This document shows, piece after piece, positions 17,496 to 25,555 of a stretch of 64,000 nucleotides of DNA. The notes beneath the pieces were generated by a model. That model did not search any database, was not told where the DNA came from, and worked only from the letters and a program-made list of their open reading frames with translations. Origin of the DNA: Phyllobacterium zundukense (GTDB taxonomy: Bacteria; Pseudomonadota; Alphaproteobacteria; Rhizobiales; Rhizobiaceae); the NCBI RefSeq assembly GCF_002764115.1, contig NZ_CP017940.1:248001-312000 (forward strand), given 5' to 3'. Every line of letters begins with the position of its first letter. Positions within the stretch are counted from its first letter, which is position 1. The position numbers and the translations under genes are program-made.

Positions 17496-18584
17496 TCAGG
17501 CCGCCGCGGCAAATACGGATCTTGGGTTGTCGGTGAGCATGCGATCGATGGTCTCCGCATCGACGCCGTGGCGCTTCAGGCGCGGCACGAAATGCTTGAG
17601 CACATAGCCATAGCCGAAGCCGCCGAAACGCGTCAGCATCATCTTCAGGAACACATCCTGCGACAGCAATACGCGGTCACCAAAGCCCATATCGACGAGG
17701 GAGCGGATGGCGCGGGCGTTCTGCTCGTCGGAAGGCGACTGGGCGTCCTGGTCGGCGTAATAATAATCCATGCCAATCATATCATATTCGAGAAAGGCAC
17801 CGCGCTTGGCGAGGCTGGCCTGATAGGCGAGATCCTCGTGGCTCGGGTTCATGTGGCAGAGAACGGTGTGCCTGAGATCGGCGCCTTCTTCCTCGACAAT
17901 ATCCAGCACTTCATTTGCCAACCGTTCCCAGCCGGGAAGATGGATCGAAAGCGGCACGCCGGTTATGCGCGAGGCGCGGGCGGAGGCGCGCAGGGACTTG
18001 CGCTCCTCCGGTGTGAAATCCTTGCTGACGCCCACCTCGCCGATAATGCCTGCCATGATCTCAGGCTGGGTCACGCCGCCGCCAATATCATTGACGAGAA
18101 ACTCGGTGACCGCATCGATATCCATGTCCTTCAGCCATTCCGGATGGGTATGCTGCAAATAGAAACCGGAGCCCATGACGATCTTGAGATTTGCCATGCG
18201 GGAGATGCGCCGCAGCTTCACCGGATCGCGGCCGATGCCGAAATTGGTCGGATCGACGACGGTGTGACCGCCAAGGACCTGGAAGCGCTTGAGTTCGCTC
18301 AGGGCGAGGTCAGTGTCGGTGAGCGAGACATTGTCCCTGTTGATGTAGGGGTTCATGCGCAGATCGCCGATGATCTCGATCGAGACCGGTTGCTCGGCGA
18401 TGGCGAGGTCGTCCGGATGGCAGGGGCATTTCCATGAACTCGCACCGTCAAGCAGGATATGCTCGTGCATCAGGGTGACGCCCATCGCGCTGACCGGCAG
18501 GGGACCCTGAACGGTCATAACCGTTCCGGATTTGACGCCGATGGGAACCCTGCTGCGTTCGCTGGTTTCGAAGTCGAGACTCAT
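17496..18584 (-). CDS. Phosphotriesterase-family metal-dependent hydrolase
   Basis: A 362-residue TIM-barrel amidohydrolase-superfamily enzyme. The binuclear metal site is visible: M-H-E-H near residue 40, G-E-V-G-V near residue 165 where a Glu stands in for the carboxylated Lys (as in the PHP subgroup), H-L-P-G-W and C-H-M-N-P for the next His residues, and L-S-Q-D for the final Asp. Characterised relatives act as lactonases, sugar-lactone hydrolases or amidases rather than on phosphotriesters. It lies 2 bp after the sugar permease gene in the same operon, so a lactone or amide of the imported compound is the likely substrate. Confidence 0.85.
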   Translation of the reverse strand: MSLDFETSERSRVPIGVKSGTVMTVQGPLPVSAMGVTLMHEHILLDGASSWKCPCHPDDLAIAEQPVSIEIIGDLRMNPYINRDNVSLTDTDLALSELKRFQVLGGHTVVDPTNFGIGRDPVKLRRISRMANLKIVMGSGFYLQHTHPEWLKDMDIDAVTEFLVNDIGGGVTQPEIMAGIIGEVGVSKDFTPEERKSLRASARASRITGVPLSIHLPGWERLANEVLDIVEEEGADLRHTVLCHMNPSHEDLAYQASLAKRGAFLEYDMIGMDYYYADQDAQSPSDEQNARAIRSLVDMGFGDRVLLSQDVFLKMMLTRFGGFGYGYVLKHFVPRLKRHGVDAETIDRMLTDNPRSVFAAAA

Positions 18585-18586
18585 CC

Positions 18587-19618
18587 TTAGCGGCTCCGGA
18601 TGGCACCGCGAAACAGGCGGAAGTTCAGCCAGATCGCAATGAGGATGATCGTGCCAGTGACGATGGGCGTCAGGAATGGCGACATATGCGCCAGGATCAG
18701 CCCGTTGGCGATGACAGCAACAGTCATGGCGCCGAGTACGGTGCCAACGAGCGTGCCGCGTCCGCCGAAAAGGCTGGTGCCGCCGAGCACCACAGCAGCG
18801 ATGACTTCGAGCTCGAAGCCTTGTCCGGCATTGGACGAGCCCGAGCCGAGGCGGGCGGCGAGAATGATGCCGGCCGCAGCAGCTGCAGTGCTGGAGAGGA
18901 CATAGACCATCAGCGTTGTCAGCCGCGTATCCACACCGGCGCGGCGCACGGCTTCAGCATTGGCCCCGATGCCGGTGACATAACGGCCGAAGCGGGTTTC
19001 ATTGAAGGCAAGATAGGCAACGACAAGCACGGCCAGTGCGATCAGTGCAGGCACAGGTACGCCGAGGAACCAGGCACGGCCGATGACCGTGAACGGGCTT
19101 GTCGCTTCGACCGGGATGGAATAACCGCCAGTGATCAAGAGGGCGATGCCGCGGATGACCGACAGGCCCGCCAGCGTGACGATGAAGGCCGGGATGCGCT
19201 CATAGGCGATGAAGAATCCCTGGATCGCGCCAACAGCTGCGCCGAGCAGCAGCATGGCAATGATGACCAATGGCCAAGGAAGGCCGGCTTGCAGCGTGAC
19301 AGCCGACAGGGTGGCAACAAGCGCCAGAACAGAACCTACCGAGAGGTCGATGCCGCCGGTGGTGATGACGAAGGTCATGGCGGCAGCGACGATAAGGAGC
19401 GGCGCCGATTGCCGGACAATATTGAGCAGGTTCGGTGCCGTCATGAACGCGTCGGTCACGACCGAGAAGAGCAGACAGACGACCAGAAAGAAGATGGCGA
19501 TGGACACGACGCTGCCATTGGCCATGAAGCGGTCGCGCAGGGTGCTTTCCCGTACACGGGATTGGGCAGCGACGGGGTGAAGTGCGGCATTGTCACCGGA
19601 GGTCGATGGATTGCTCAT
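18587..19618 (-). CDS. Sugar ABC transporter permease (RbsC-like)
   Basis: A 343-residue inner-membrane permease of the ribose/xylose/galactose class, with a long cytoplasmic N-terminus and several hydrophobic segments. Family marks include V-I-T-T-G-G-I-D-L-S-V-G-S, G-A-N-A-E-A-V-R-R-A-G-V and V-V-L-G-G-T-S-L-F-G-G-R-G-T. A single RbsC-type subunit usually forms a homodimer. Its start overlaps the stop of the ATPase gene by 4 bp. Confidence 0.92.
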   Translation of the reverse strand: MSNPSTSGDNAALHPVAAQSRVRESTLRDRFMANGSVVSIAIFFLVVCLLFSVVTDAFMTAPNLLNIVRQSAPLLIVAAAMTFVITTGGIDLSVGSVLALVATLSAVTLQAGLPWPLVIIAMLLLGAAVGAIQGFFIAYERIPAFIVTLAGLSVIRGIALLITGGYSIPVEATSPFTVIGRAWFLGVPVPALIALAVLVVAYLAFNETRFGRYVTGIGANAEAVRRAGVDTRLTTLMVYVLSSTAAAAAGIILAARLGSGSSNAGQGFELEVIAAVVLGGTSLFGGRGTLVGTVLGAMTVAVIANGLILAHMSPFLTPIVTGTIILIAIWLNFRLFRGAIRSR

Positions 19619-20418
19619 GGGCGTGCTCCATTGTCCGGGCTGTGACGCGCCGAGCGCGCCTGGAATTTGCGTCCGACGATGAGGTTGACGACATCCTCGA
19701 TGCTTGTGTCCTCGATGCGCCGTTCGGCGACATTACGGCCTTCATACATGACCTGGATGCGATCGCAGACGAGGAACAGATCCTGCAGGCGGTGGGTGAT
19801 GAGAATGACGCTGACGCCGCGGGCGCTGACGGCGCGGATCAGGTCAAGGACCGCTTCGACTTCGGCGACGGCGAGGGCGGCGGTTGGCTCATCCATGATG
19901 AGGACGGAAGGCTCGAAGGATGCAGCGCGGCCGATGGCGATGGACTGGCGCTGGCCGCCGGAGAGATTCTCGACCTTCAGGCGCGTGTCGGCAATGACGA
20001 TACCGAGACGGTCGAGCATGGTCCGGGCTTCGTCATGCATGCGCTTCTTGTCGAGAAACGGCATGCCCAAAACCCGGCGCCTTGGCTCGCGTCCGAGGAA
20101 GATATTTCCGGCCACATCTACCGTGTCGCACAGCGACAGGTCCTGATAGACCATCTCCACATGCTCAGACCTGGCATCGGCGGGAGAGGAAAAGGACACA
20201 GCCTTGCCGTCGATCTCGATGGTACCGGCGTCGGGAATCACCGCTCCGGAAAGCACCTTGCTCAGGGTCGATTTGCCCGCGCCATTGTCGCCGACGAGGC
20301 CGAGCACTTCGCCGGGCTTAAGGCTCAGCGAGACGTTGTCGAGAGTCTGGATCGTATTGTACCGCTTGGATATGCCGGTCATGCGGACCCGGTATGTTTC
20401 GCTGTCTAGATTGTTCAT
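19615..20418 (-). CDS. Sugar ABC transporter ATP-binding protein, single-domain
   Basis: A 267-residue ATPase with one nucleotide-binding module: Walker A G-D-N-G-A-G-K-S-T, Q-loop V-Y-Q-D-L-S, signature L-S-G-G-Q-R-Q-S, Walker B V-L-I-M-D-E-P-T and H-loop I-T-H. Unlike the double-module RbsA/MglA (about 500 residues) it is a half-length form, as in rhizobial FrcA, so two copies must assemble with the permease dimer. Neither possible ATG (20418 or 20460) has a strong ribosome site; 20418 gives the usual length. A GC-rich hairpin precedes it. Confidence 0.88.
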   Translation of the reverse strand: MNNLDSETYRVRMTGISKRYNTIQTLDNVSLSLKPGEVLGLVGDNGAGKSTLSKVLSGAVIPDAGTIEIDGKAVSFSSPADARSEHVEMVYQDLSLCDTVDVAGNIFLGREPRRRVLGMPFLDKKRMHDEARTMLDRLGIVIADTRLKVENLSGGQRQSIAIGRAASFEPSVLIMDEPTAALAVAEVEAVLDLIRAVSARGVSVILITHRLQDLFLVCDRIQVMYEGRNVAERRIEDTSIEDVVNLIVGRKFQARSARHSPDNGARP

Positions 20419-20449
20419 CGCAATACCGTTCAATATCGCCTCAGGGAGG

Positions 20450-20474
20450 GGGCGCGGCATGTGCGGCCGCGCCC
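20450..20474 (-). other. Intercistronic hairpin after the sugar-binding-protein gene
   Basis: GGGCGCGGC (20450-20458) and GCCGCGCCC (20466-20474) pair perfectly over 9 bp around a 7-base loop. It lies between the binding-protein stop (20490) and the ATPase start (20418), the usual position of a stem that stabilises binding-protein mRNA and attenuates read-through. There is no T-tract. Confidence 0.5.
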
Positions 20475-20489
20475 ATCACGGCTTACGTT

Positions 20490-21428
20490 CTATTTGAACA
20501 TGCCGCGGAACTGATCGACATTCTCCTTGGTAACGATCGTTACCGGCACATTGATGATCGGCTCGACCTTTTCGCCCTTCTTGAGCTTGGTGAGCGCTTC
20601 AACGGCGGCCTTGCCTTCGCCAGCAGGATCCTGCTGCACGACGGCCGTGACCCAGCCGGCGTCGATACCTTCAACGGCCTGCTTGGTCAGATCCCATCCG
20701 AAGACCTTGACGTCGCCGGTGCGGCCCTGGCTGGTAACAGCCGAGACGGCACCGACAAGGGCAGGCTCGCCCGTCGCATAGAGCGTTGTCATGTCCGGAT
20801 TGGCGGTCATCAGGTTTTCAGCTGCGGTCAGCGCAACGTCCTGGACGTTCTGGCCATCGACCGTATCGAGGAAGGTGATCTTCTGGCCGCTGTCGGCGAC
20901 TGCCTTCTTGAACCCGTCCAGACGCTGGTTCTGGATGAAGGAGTTGAGGGCTCCGATCACGCCGATCTTGGCGGTGCCGCCCATATCAGCTTTGACATAA
21001 TCGGCGTAGAACTTGCCGATATCTTCGCCGGCTTTCGTATTGTCGACGCCGACGAAAGCAACGTTGTCACCATCGGGAATCTGCGCATCGATGGCGATAA
21101 CCGGAATGCCGGCAGCCTTTGCCGCCGTGATGGCGGGCTTGACGCCGTTGACGTCGATAGCGACAAGAATGATGCCGTCAACCTTCTGCGTGATGTAGTT
21201 TTCCATGGCGTCGTTCTGGGCGCTTGGGACGTTGTTGGCGTTGAAGATGACGAGCTTGGCGCCAGCGGCGTCAGCGGCCTTCTGGGCACCCTCGTTGATC
21301 TGGTTGAAGAACAGCGCTTGCTGGTTGATCGTCACGAGCGCGAATGTATCGGCGAAGGCGGATGAGCCGACGGCAAGTGTGATGGCGATGGCTGCAGCAC
21401 AGCCGGTAAGTAGCTTGGTAAGACGCAT
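20490..21428 (-). CDS. Periplasmic sugar-binding protein (ribose/galactose-binding type)
   Basis: A 312-residue binding protein with a Sec signal peptide (M-R-L-T-K ... S-S-A-F-A-D) and a type I periplasmic fold: L-V-T-I-N-Q-Q-A-L-F-F-N-Q-I near the mature start, D-G-I-I-L-V-A-I-D-V-N, A-G-I-P-V-I-A-I-D-A-Q-I and D-N-T-K-A-G-E-D-I-G. AAAGGGG precedes ATG 21428. It is the first gene of the six-gene operon through the M20 hydrolase and has tandem palindromes about 70 bp upstream. Ligand specificity within pentoses, hexoses, polyols or sugar-like compounds is not readable. Confidence 0.9.
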   Translation of the reverse strand: MRLTKLLTGCAAAIAITLAVGSSAFADTFALVTINQQALFFNQINEGAQKAADAAGAKLVIFNANNVPSAQNDAMENYITQKVDGIILVAIDVNGVKPAITAAKAAGIPVIAIDAQIPDGDNVAFVGVDNTKAGEDIGKFYADYVKADMGGTAKIGVIGALNSFIQNQRLDGFKKAVADSGQKITFLDTVDGQNVQDVALTAAENLMTANPDMTTLYATGEPALVGAVSAVTSQGRTGDVKVFGWDLTKQAVEGIDAGWVTAVVQQDPAGEGKAAVEALTKLKKGEKVEPIINVPVTIVTKENVDQFRGMFK

Positions 21429-21497
21429 TCCGATTCCCCTTTTTTCTGATTAAATCGGCCCCTATGCGGACCGGTGTAAAACTGAACGCAAGGCATA

Positions 21498-21534
21498 ATT
21501 CAAGAGACTTGAATGTATGTCAAGTAGTTTGAAA
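21498..21534 (-). promoter_or_regulatory. Tandem operators upstream of the sugar-type operon
   Basis: ATTCAAG-AGA-CTTGAAT at 21498-21514 is a perfect palindrome with 7-bp arms. A degenerate copy, TGTCAAG-TAG-TTTGAAA, lies at 21518-21534. The centres are 20 bp apart, about two helical turns, so dimers could bind side by side on one DNA face. On the coding (minus) strand the first element contains a TTGAAT that could act as a -35 box for the gene starting at 21428. The nearest regulator gene is the XRE-cupin gene ending at 21603. Confidence 0.6.
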
Positions 21535-21602
21535 GCCAGAAATTCAATTATCGCAAAAGGTAAGAAAAATCGGGTTTCGAGCGAAAGGCTCAGGTATCGA
21601 GC

Positions 21603-22223
21603 TTAAAATGTCGGGGGTGTGTTGACCCAAAAAATGCTTGCCCGTTCAGTGCCGGTATTACGGTAATGGTGCGGCAGATCCGAGTTGAAAACGAAGGAAT
21701 CACCGGCGGAAAGCTGGAACTGGCGCTCGCCGACAATCAGCTCGATTTCACCGGCCAGCACATAGCCAACCTCTTCGCCGGCGTGCTGGATCGGCCCGGC
21801 GCTGGCGCCATCCTTTTCGATGTGGTGGATATTGCACTGGAGCAGATGGCCCTGCGAATAGGGAATGATCCGCTCCAGCGAGATACCTTCGCCGCGGCGC
21901 AGCGGATCAAGCGCGATCAGTGGCCTGGTGCCGGCGCGAAAGACGATGCCTTCGTCACCATCGGACTCTTCGAACATCCAGCCGATATTGGTTTCGAGCA
22001 CCTGGACCAGGCGGTGAAGCATCGGCAGGGATGGTGATGCCTTGCCGTTTTCGATCTTGGACAGCAGACTTTCCGAGCAGTTGGCGGCTTCGGAGAGCGC
22101 TTTCAATGTCAGGCCGCGTGTCTGGCGCGCCAGTTTCAGCCGCGTTCCGAGCCGTGCCGGATTGGCGTCGGCGATCTCCCGCGAATTATCGCGGGTCTGT
22201 TTGTCCAGTTCGATCTTGTTCAT
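21603..22223 (-). CDS. XRE-family regulator with C-terminal cupin domain
   Basis: A 206-residue regulator: helix-turn-helix at about residues 24-78 (L-G-T-R-L-K-L-A-R, then C-S-E-S-L-L-S-K-I-E-N-G-K-A-S-P-S) and a cupin beta-barrel at about 115-200 (H-A-G-E-E-V-G-Y-V-L-A-G, S-A-G-D-S-F-V-F-N-S-D-L-P-H-H). Such proteins repress or activate catabolic operons, sensing a small ligand in the cupin. ATG 22223 follows AAGG closely; an in-frame ATG at 22268 has no ribosome site. It is upstream of and parallel to the sugar-type operon, whose tandem palindromes are the likely binding sites. Confidence 0.85.
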   Translation of the reverse strand: MNKIELDKQTRDNSREIADANPARLGTRLKLARQTRGLTLKALSEAANCSESLLSKIENGKASPSLPMLHRLVQVLETNIGWMFEESDGDEGIVFRAGTRPLIALDPLRRGEGISLERIIPYSQGHLLQCNIHHIEKDGASAGPIQHAGEEVGYVLAGEIELIVGERQFQLSAGDSFVFNSDLPHHYRNTGTERASIFWVNTPPTF

Positions 22224-22350
22224 TTGCCTTGCCGTGACCTGCAGTTTCGACCGGTCGTTGGCATACATTCGCGCTCATGCAATGACAATGCAAGTTCTTC
22301 CGCAGCTTCGGCGCGGCTGCGAGACCATCTGCCGATGGTTGCCGAAGGTT

Positions 22351-23235
22351 TCAGGACAGGCTCTTCTCTTGGATCAATCGTTGATCCTTGGTGCCGATGA
22401 TGACATGGACGATAACTGCGGCGAGAACGATCGAGCCGCCGAGCACCGTGCTTTTGCTCGGCACTTCATTGAATACGAGCCAGATCCAGAACGGCGCCAA
22501 CGGGGCGTCAAGCGAACCGATCAGCGCCGTCTCGATTGCCGGAAGCCGTTTGGCGCCGAGGGTGAAGAGGGCAAGGCCGACCGCCGAGACGAGGATGCCG
22601 AAGAGCGCGATAAGCAAAAGTTCATGCACTGTAACGGTGAGTGGATCGCCGAGCGGCCAGCATATGAGCGAACTGACGAGGGCCGACAGGCAGGCGGCGG
22701 GCATGACGGATATGTTGGGCGCACGCCGAACAATTACCATCAGTATCGCCATGCACAGCGTCATGCCAAAGGCGAGCAGATCACCGAACAGACTGCCTTC
22801 CGCACCGAGGCCAACCATGATGACAACGCCAATCATGGCAGCGATGCTGGCAAGGATGGCGCCCAAGGTCGATCTCTCGCCCATCACGAGCCAGCCAAGG
22901 ATAGCGGCAACGAAAGGAATGGTGGCGTAAATGACCGCGACATGGGCGACTGTCGTTTCTTTCAGCGCGGTAATAAAAAACACCATGCCCACCGATGAAA
23001 CGATGACGAAGAGCCAGCCCGCACGGCCAATCCCGATGAAACCCTTCCACAGCGGGCCTTGCTCAGTAACCGTCATCACGGCGGCTATTCCCAGTGAACC
23101 GAAAATGCCGCGCCAGGCGAGGATCGTCCAGCTGTCCAGCGGGATGACCCGGGTGAACAAACCGGCAAGACTCCAGGCCACGGTGGAAGCTGTCACAAGG
23201 ATCAGCCCAAGTCGATATCCTGCTGCCGGGTTCAT
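22351..23235 (-). CDS. EamA-family (DMT superfamily) transporter
   Basis: A 294-residue integral membrane protein made almost wholly of hydrophobic segments, about ten, in two related halves (two EamA domains). Typical marks are S-L-A-G-L-F-T-R near the start, W-R-G-I-F-G, V-A-V-I-Y-A-T-I-P-F and, in the second half, I-E-T-A-L-I-G-S-L-D-A-P-L-A-P-F-W. These carriers mostly export amino acids or metabolites; the substrate cannot be predicted. It is parallel to the XRE-cupin gene but over 120 bp from it, so it may have its own promoter. Divergent from the FAH-family gene. Confidence 0.85.
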   Translation of the reverse strand: MNPAAGYRLGLILVTASTVAWSLAGLFTRVIPLDSWTILAWRGIFGSLGIAAVMTVTEQGPLWKGFIGIGRAGWLFVIVSSVGMVFFITALKETTVAHVAVIYATIPFVAAILGWLVMGERSTLGAILASIAAMIGVVIMVGLGAEGSLFGDLLAFGMTLCMAILMVIVRRAPNISVMPAACLSALVSSLICWPLGDPLTVTVHELLLIALFGILVSAVGLALFTLGAKRLPAIETALIGSLDAPLAPFWIWLVFNEVPSKSTVLGGSIVLAAVIVHVIIGTKDQRLIQEKSLS

Positions 23236-23465
23236 GAATGTCCTGTGACCTGTTCTGTTGTGCGATCTAGCTCCGTGTTCGCGTGCGATGACAAGGTGTT
23301 CGGAGAAGAAAATTCAGAGTCTCCTGACATGCTGTGTCAGGGAGGGTGGAGGGTCGGAGATTGCAACCCGTGGTCTTGATTGGCTGGATGCTCTGCCGCA
23401 TAAATGCGCCGGTCAAAGCCTTCATACATCTCCAGCCCGAAACGTCACATTAGGATACGCGAATT

Positions 23466-24620
23466 ATGTCAAATGCCATCGTCCCAAGTTCAGGTGTTCT
23501 CGTCGGAAGGGCAACGGTTCCCGGCCATGCCTATCCGCGGATCGTTACCGTTCGCGATGGCGCACTATTCGATATCACCAGCAAGGCTGCGCCGACGGTG
23601 CGGGATATCGCGGAACTCGACAATCCAGCGGCCTATGTGACCGGCGCAACGGGAACGAGACTCGGGGACATCGATGCTATCATCACGAACAGCTGGGCGG
23701 ACAAATTCGATCCATCTATACCGGCACTGCTCTCGCCGATCGATCTGCAGGCGGTCAAGGCGTCGGGCGTGACCTTCGTCGCATCATTGCTGGAACGCGT
23801 CATCGAGGAGCAGGCAAAGGGTGACAAGGCCAAGGCGGATTCCCTGCGCGAGGATGTACTCAAGCTTATCGGAGCGGATCTGTCGCAGATCGTGCCTGGC
23901 TCACCCGCCGCCATGCAGGTCAAGGAAGCTCTCATCGCCCGCGGTGTCTGGAGCCAGTATCTCGAGGTCGGTATTGGGCCCGATGCGGAGATTTTCACCA
24001 AGGGCCAGCCGATGTCGACGGTGGGCTTTGGCGCGGATGTCGGGCTGCATCCAATTTCGAGCTGGAACAACCCAGAGCCGGAAATCGTGCTGGTTGTTTC
24101 GAGCGCCGGACGCATCGTCGGGGCGACGCTTGGCAATGACGTCAATCTGCGCGACGTGGAAGGACGCTCCGCGCTGCTGCTCGGCAAGGCCAAGGACAAC
24201 AATGCGTCCGGATCGGTCGGGCCGTTCATTCGCCTCTTCGATGGCGACTTCACGATTGAGATGGTTAAGGTGGCGGAACTGAGCATGCGTGTTGAAGGTC
24301 AGGACGGCTTTGTGCTCGACGGGCATTCCAATATGGCGAAGATCTCGCGCACGCCGGAGTCGCTGGTTGAAGCGACCATCGGTCGGCACCATCAGTATCC
24401 GGACGGGCTTGTGCTCTATCTCGGCACCATGTTCGCGCCAGTCAAGGATCGCGATGGACCGGGCAAGGGCTTCACCCACAAGCTCGGCGATATCGTCTCC
24501 ATCTCGACGCCGTCATTGGGCACCCTGTCGAACCGCGTCAAGCTGTCGACCGAGTGCGCGCCGTGGACCTATGGTGCGAGTCATCTGCTGCGTGACTTGG
24601 CGCAGGCGGAGCTGCTCTAG
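23466..24620 (+). CDS. Fumarylacetoacetate hydrolase (FAH) family enzyme
   Basis: A 384-residue protein whose C-terminal half has the FAH fold: E-P-E-I-V-L-V-V (metal-binding Glu pair), G-N-D-V-N-L-R-D-V-E-G near residue 220 and L-G-K-A-K-D-N. Its N-D-x-x-x-R-D-x-E pattern and length resemble family members acting as 2-keto-3-deoxy-sugar-acid dehydratases or lyases more than fumarylacetoacetase; this assignment is from memory. The neighbouring sugar-type importer would fit a sugar-acid pathway. It is divergent from the EamA gene and its stop overlaps the CdsA-like gene end by 4 bp. Confidence 0.75.
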   Translation: MSNAIVPSSGVLVGRATVPGHAYPRIVTVRDGALFDITSKAAPTVRDIAELDNPAAYVTGATGTRLGDIDAIITNSWADKFDPSIPALLSPIDLQAVKASGVTFVASLLERVIEEQAKGDKAKADSLREDVLKLIGADLSQIVPGSPAAMQVKEALIARGVWSQYLEVGIGPDAEIFTKGQPMSTVGFGADVGLHPISSWNNPEPEIVLVVSSAGRIVGATLGNDVNLRDVEGRSALLLGKAKDNNASGSVGPFIRLFDGDFTIEMVKVAELSMRVEGQDGFVLDGHSNMAKISRTPESLVEATIGRHHQYPDGLVLYLGTMFAPVKDRDGPGKGFTHKLGDIVSISTPSLGTLSNRVKLSTECAPWTYGASHLLRDLAQAELL

Positions 24621-25555
24621 GTCCAGAAATAACGGACAACGTGAAAGAAGACCGGCGCGGCGAAGACCAGACTGTCCGCCCGGTCGAGCATACCGCCATG
24701 GCCCTCGATCATCTGGCCCCAATCCTTGACGCCGCGATCGCGCTTGATCGCCGAGGCAACCAGCCCGCCGAAGAAACCCATGATGCAAGCGAGACCGGCC
24801 ATCAGTCCGGCTTGCAACGGCGTGAATGGCGTCAGCCAGGAAAGAGCAGCGCCAAGCAATGAGGCGCTGACGAGGCCGCCGATCAGGCCTTCCCAGGTTT
24901 TCGACGGCGAGATTTTTGGCGCTACCTTGTTCCTGCCGAACAGCTTGCCGAAGACATATTGCAAAACATCGCTGCCCTGCACGGTGGCGATGAGGAAGGC
25001 GATAAGCAGCAAACCCTTGCCCTGGAAACCAGGTATGGGCAGGGTCAGCAAAGCCGGCACGTGGCTGAGGCAATAGACCGAGAGCATGATGCCCCATTGC
25101 TGCTCGCTGACGCGTTCGAGGAAACGTTCCGTGTCGCCGGAGATGGCCGTCAACGCAGGCATGGCAAGGAAGCAATAGACCGGGATGAAGATCGAAAAGA
25201 GCCCATACCATTCGATCCAGAGCAGGTAATACTGCACGGGGATGATGACCAGGAACATGCCGAGCAGGATCCAGTGATCGCCGCGCCTTGTGTGGGTCAG
25301 CGTTACATATTCGCGCAGCGCTGCGAATGAGACAAAGGCGAACAGCAGGATGACGCCGCCCTTGCCGAACAGGAAGGCGACGGAGATGGCGGCAATCATG
25401 ATCCACCACGCCTTGATGCGCGAATTGAGATTGGCGAGCGTCGAGGGCAGGGCATCGCCATTGCGCGTGCTCTTCCAGCTCAGCAGGGTCGCCACGACGC
25501 TCGCCGCCGTCAGGACGCCAAGAAGGCCGAGAAACAGCCAGATCGTTTCAGCCAT
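24617..25555 (-). CDS. CdsA-like phosphatidate cytidylyltransferase, YnbB-like
   Basis: A 312-residue inner-membrane enzyme that should form a CDP-activated lipid from CTP and a phosphatidate-like substrate. Several membrane segments precede S-P-S-K-T-W-E-G-L-I-G-G (about residue 215) and the family signature near residue 268: A-I-K-R-D-R-G-V-K-D-W-G, then I-E-G-H-G-G-M-L-D-R-A-D-S. The usual Pro of I-P-G-H-G-G is Glu here. ATG 25555 overlaps the acyltransferase stop by 8 bp. It is the last gene of the ynbABCD-like operon and matches YnbB in type and length. Housekeeping CdsA is probably elsewhere. Confidence 0.85.
   Translation of the reverse strand: MAETIWLFLGLLGVLTAASVVATLLSWKSTRNGDALPSTLANLNSRIKAWWIMIAAISVAFLFGKGGVILLFAFVSFAALREYVTLTHTRRGDHWILLGMFLVIIPVQYYLLWIEWYGLFSIFIPVYCFLAMPALTAISGDTERFLERVSEQQWGIMLSVYCLSHVPALLTLPIPGFQGKGLLLIAFLIATVQGSDVLQYVFGKLFGRNKVAPKISPSKTWEGLIGGLVSASLLGAALSWLTPFTPLQAGLMAGLACIMGFFGGLVASAIKRDRGVKDWGQMIEGHGGMLDRADSLVFAAPVFFHVVRYFWT

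Noticed and set aside
18686..19645. 319-codon plus-strand open frame
   Set aside because: Lies opposite the RbsC-like permease and reads as a charged, low-complexity product; typical shadow of a GC-rich gene.
20394..21365. 323-codon plus-strand open frame
   Set aside because: Opposite the well-supported sugar-binding-protein gene, without a family or ribosome site.
22042..22998. 318-codon plus-strand open frame
   Set aside because: Opposite the EamA transporter and XRE-cupin genes; hydrophilic antisense product with no known domain.
23323..23341. CCTGACA and TGTCAGG inverted repeat in the EamA/FAH divergent region
   Set aside because: Only 7-bp arms, no copy nearby and no regulator gene adjoining; could be chance.
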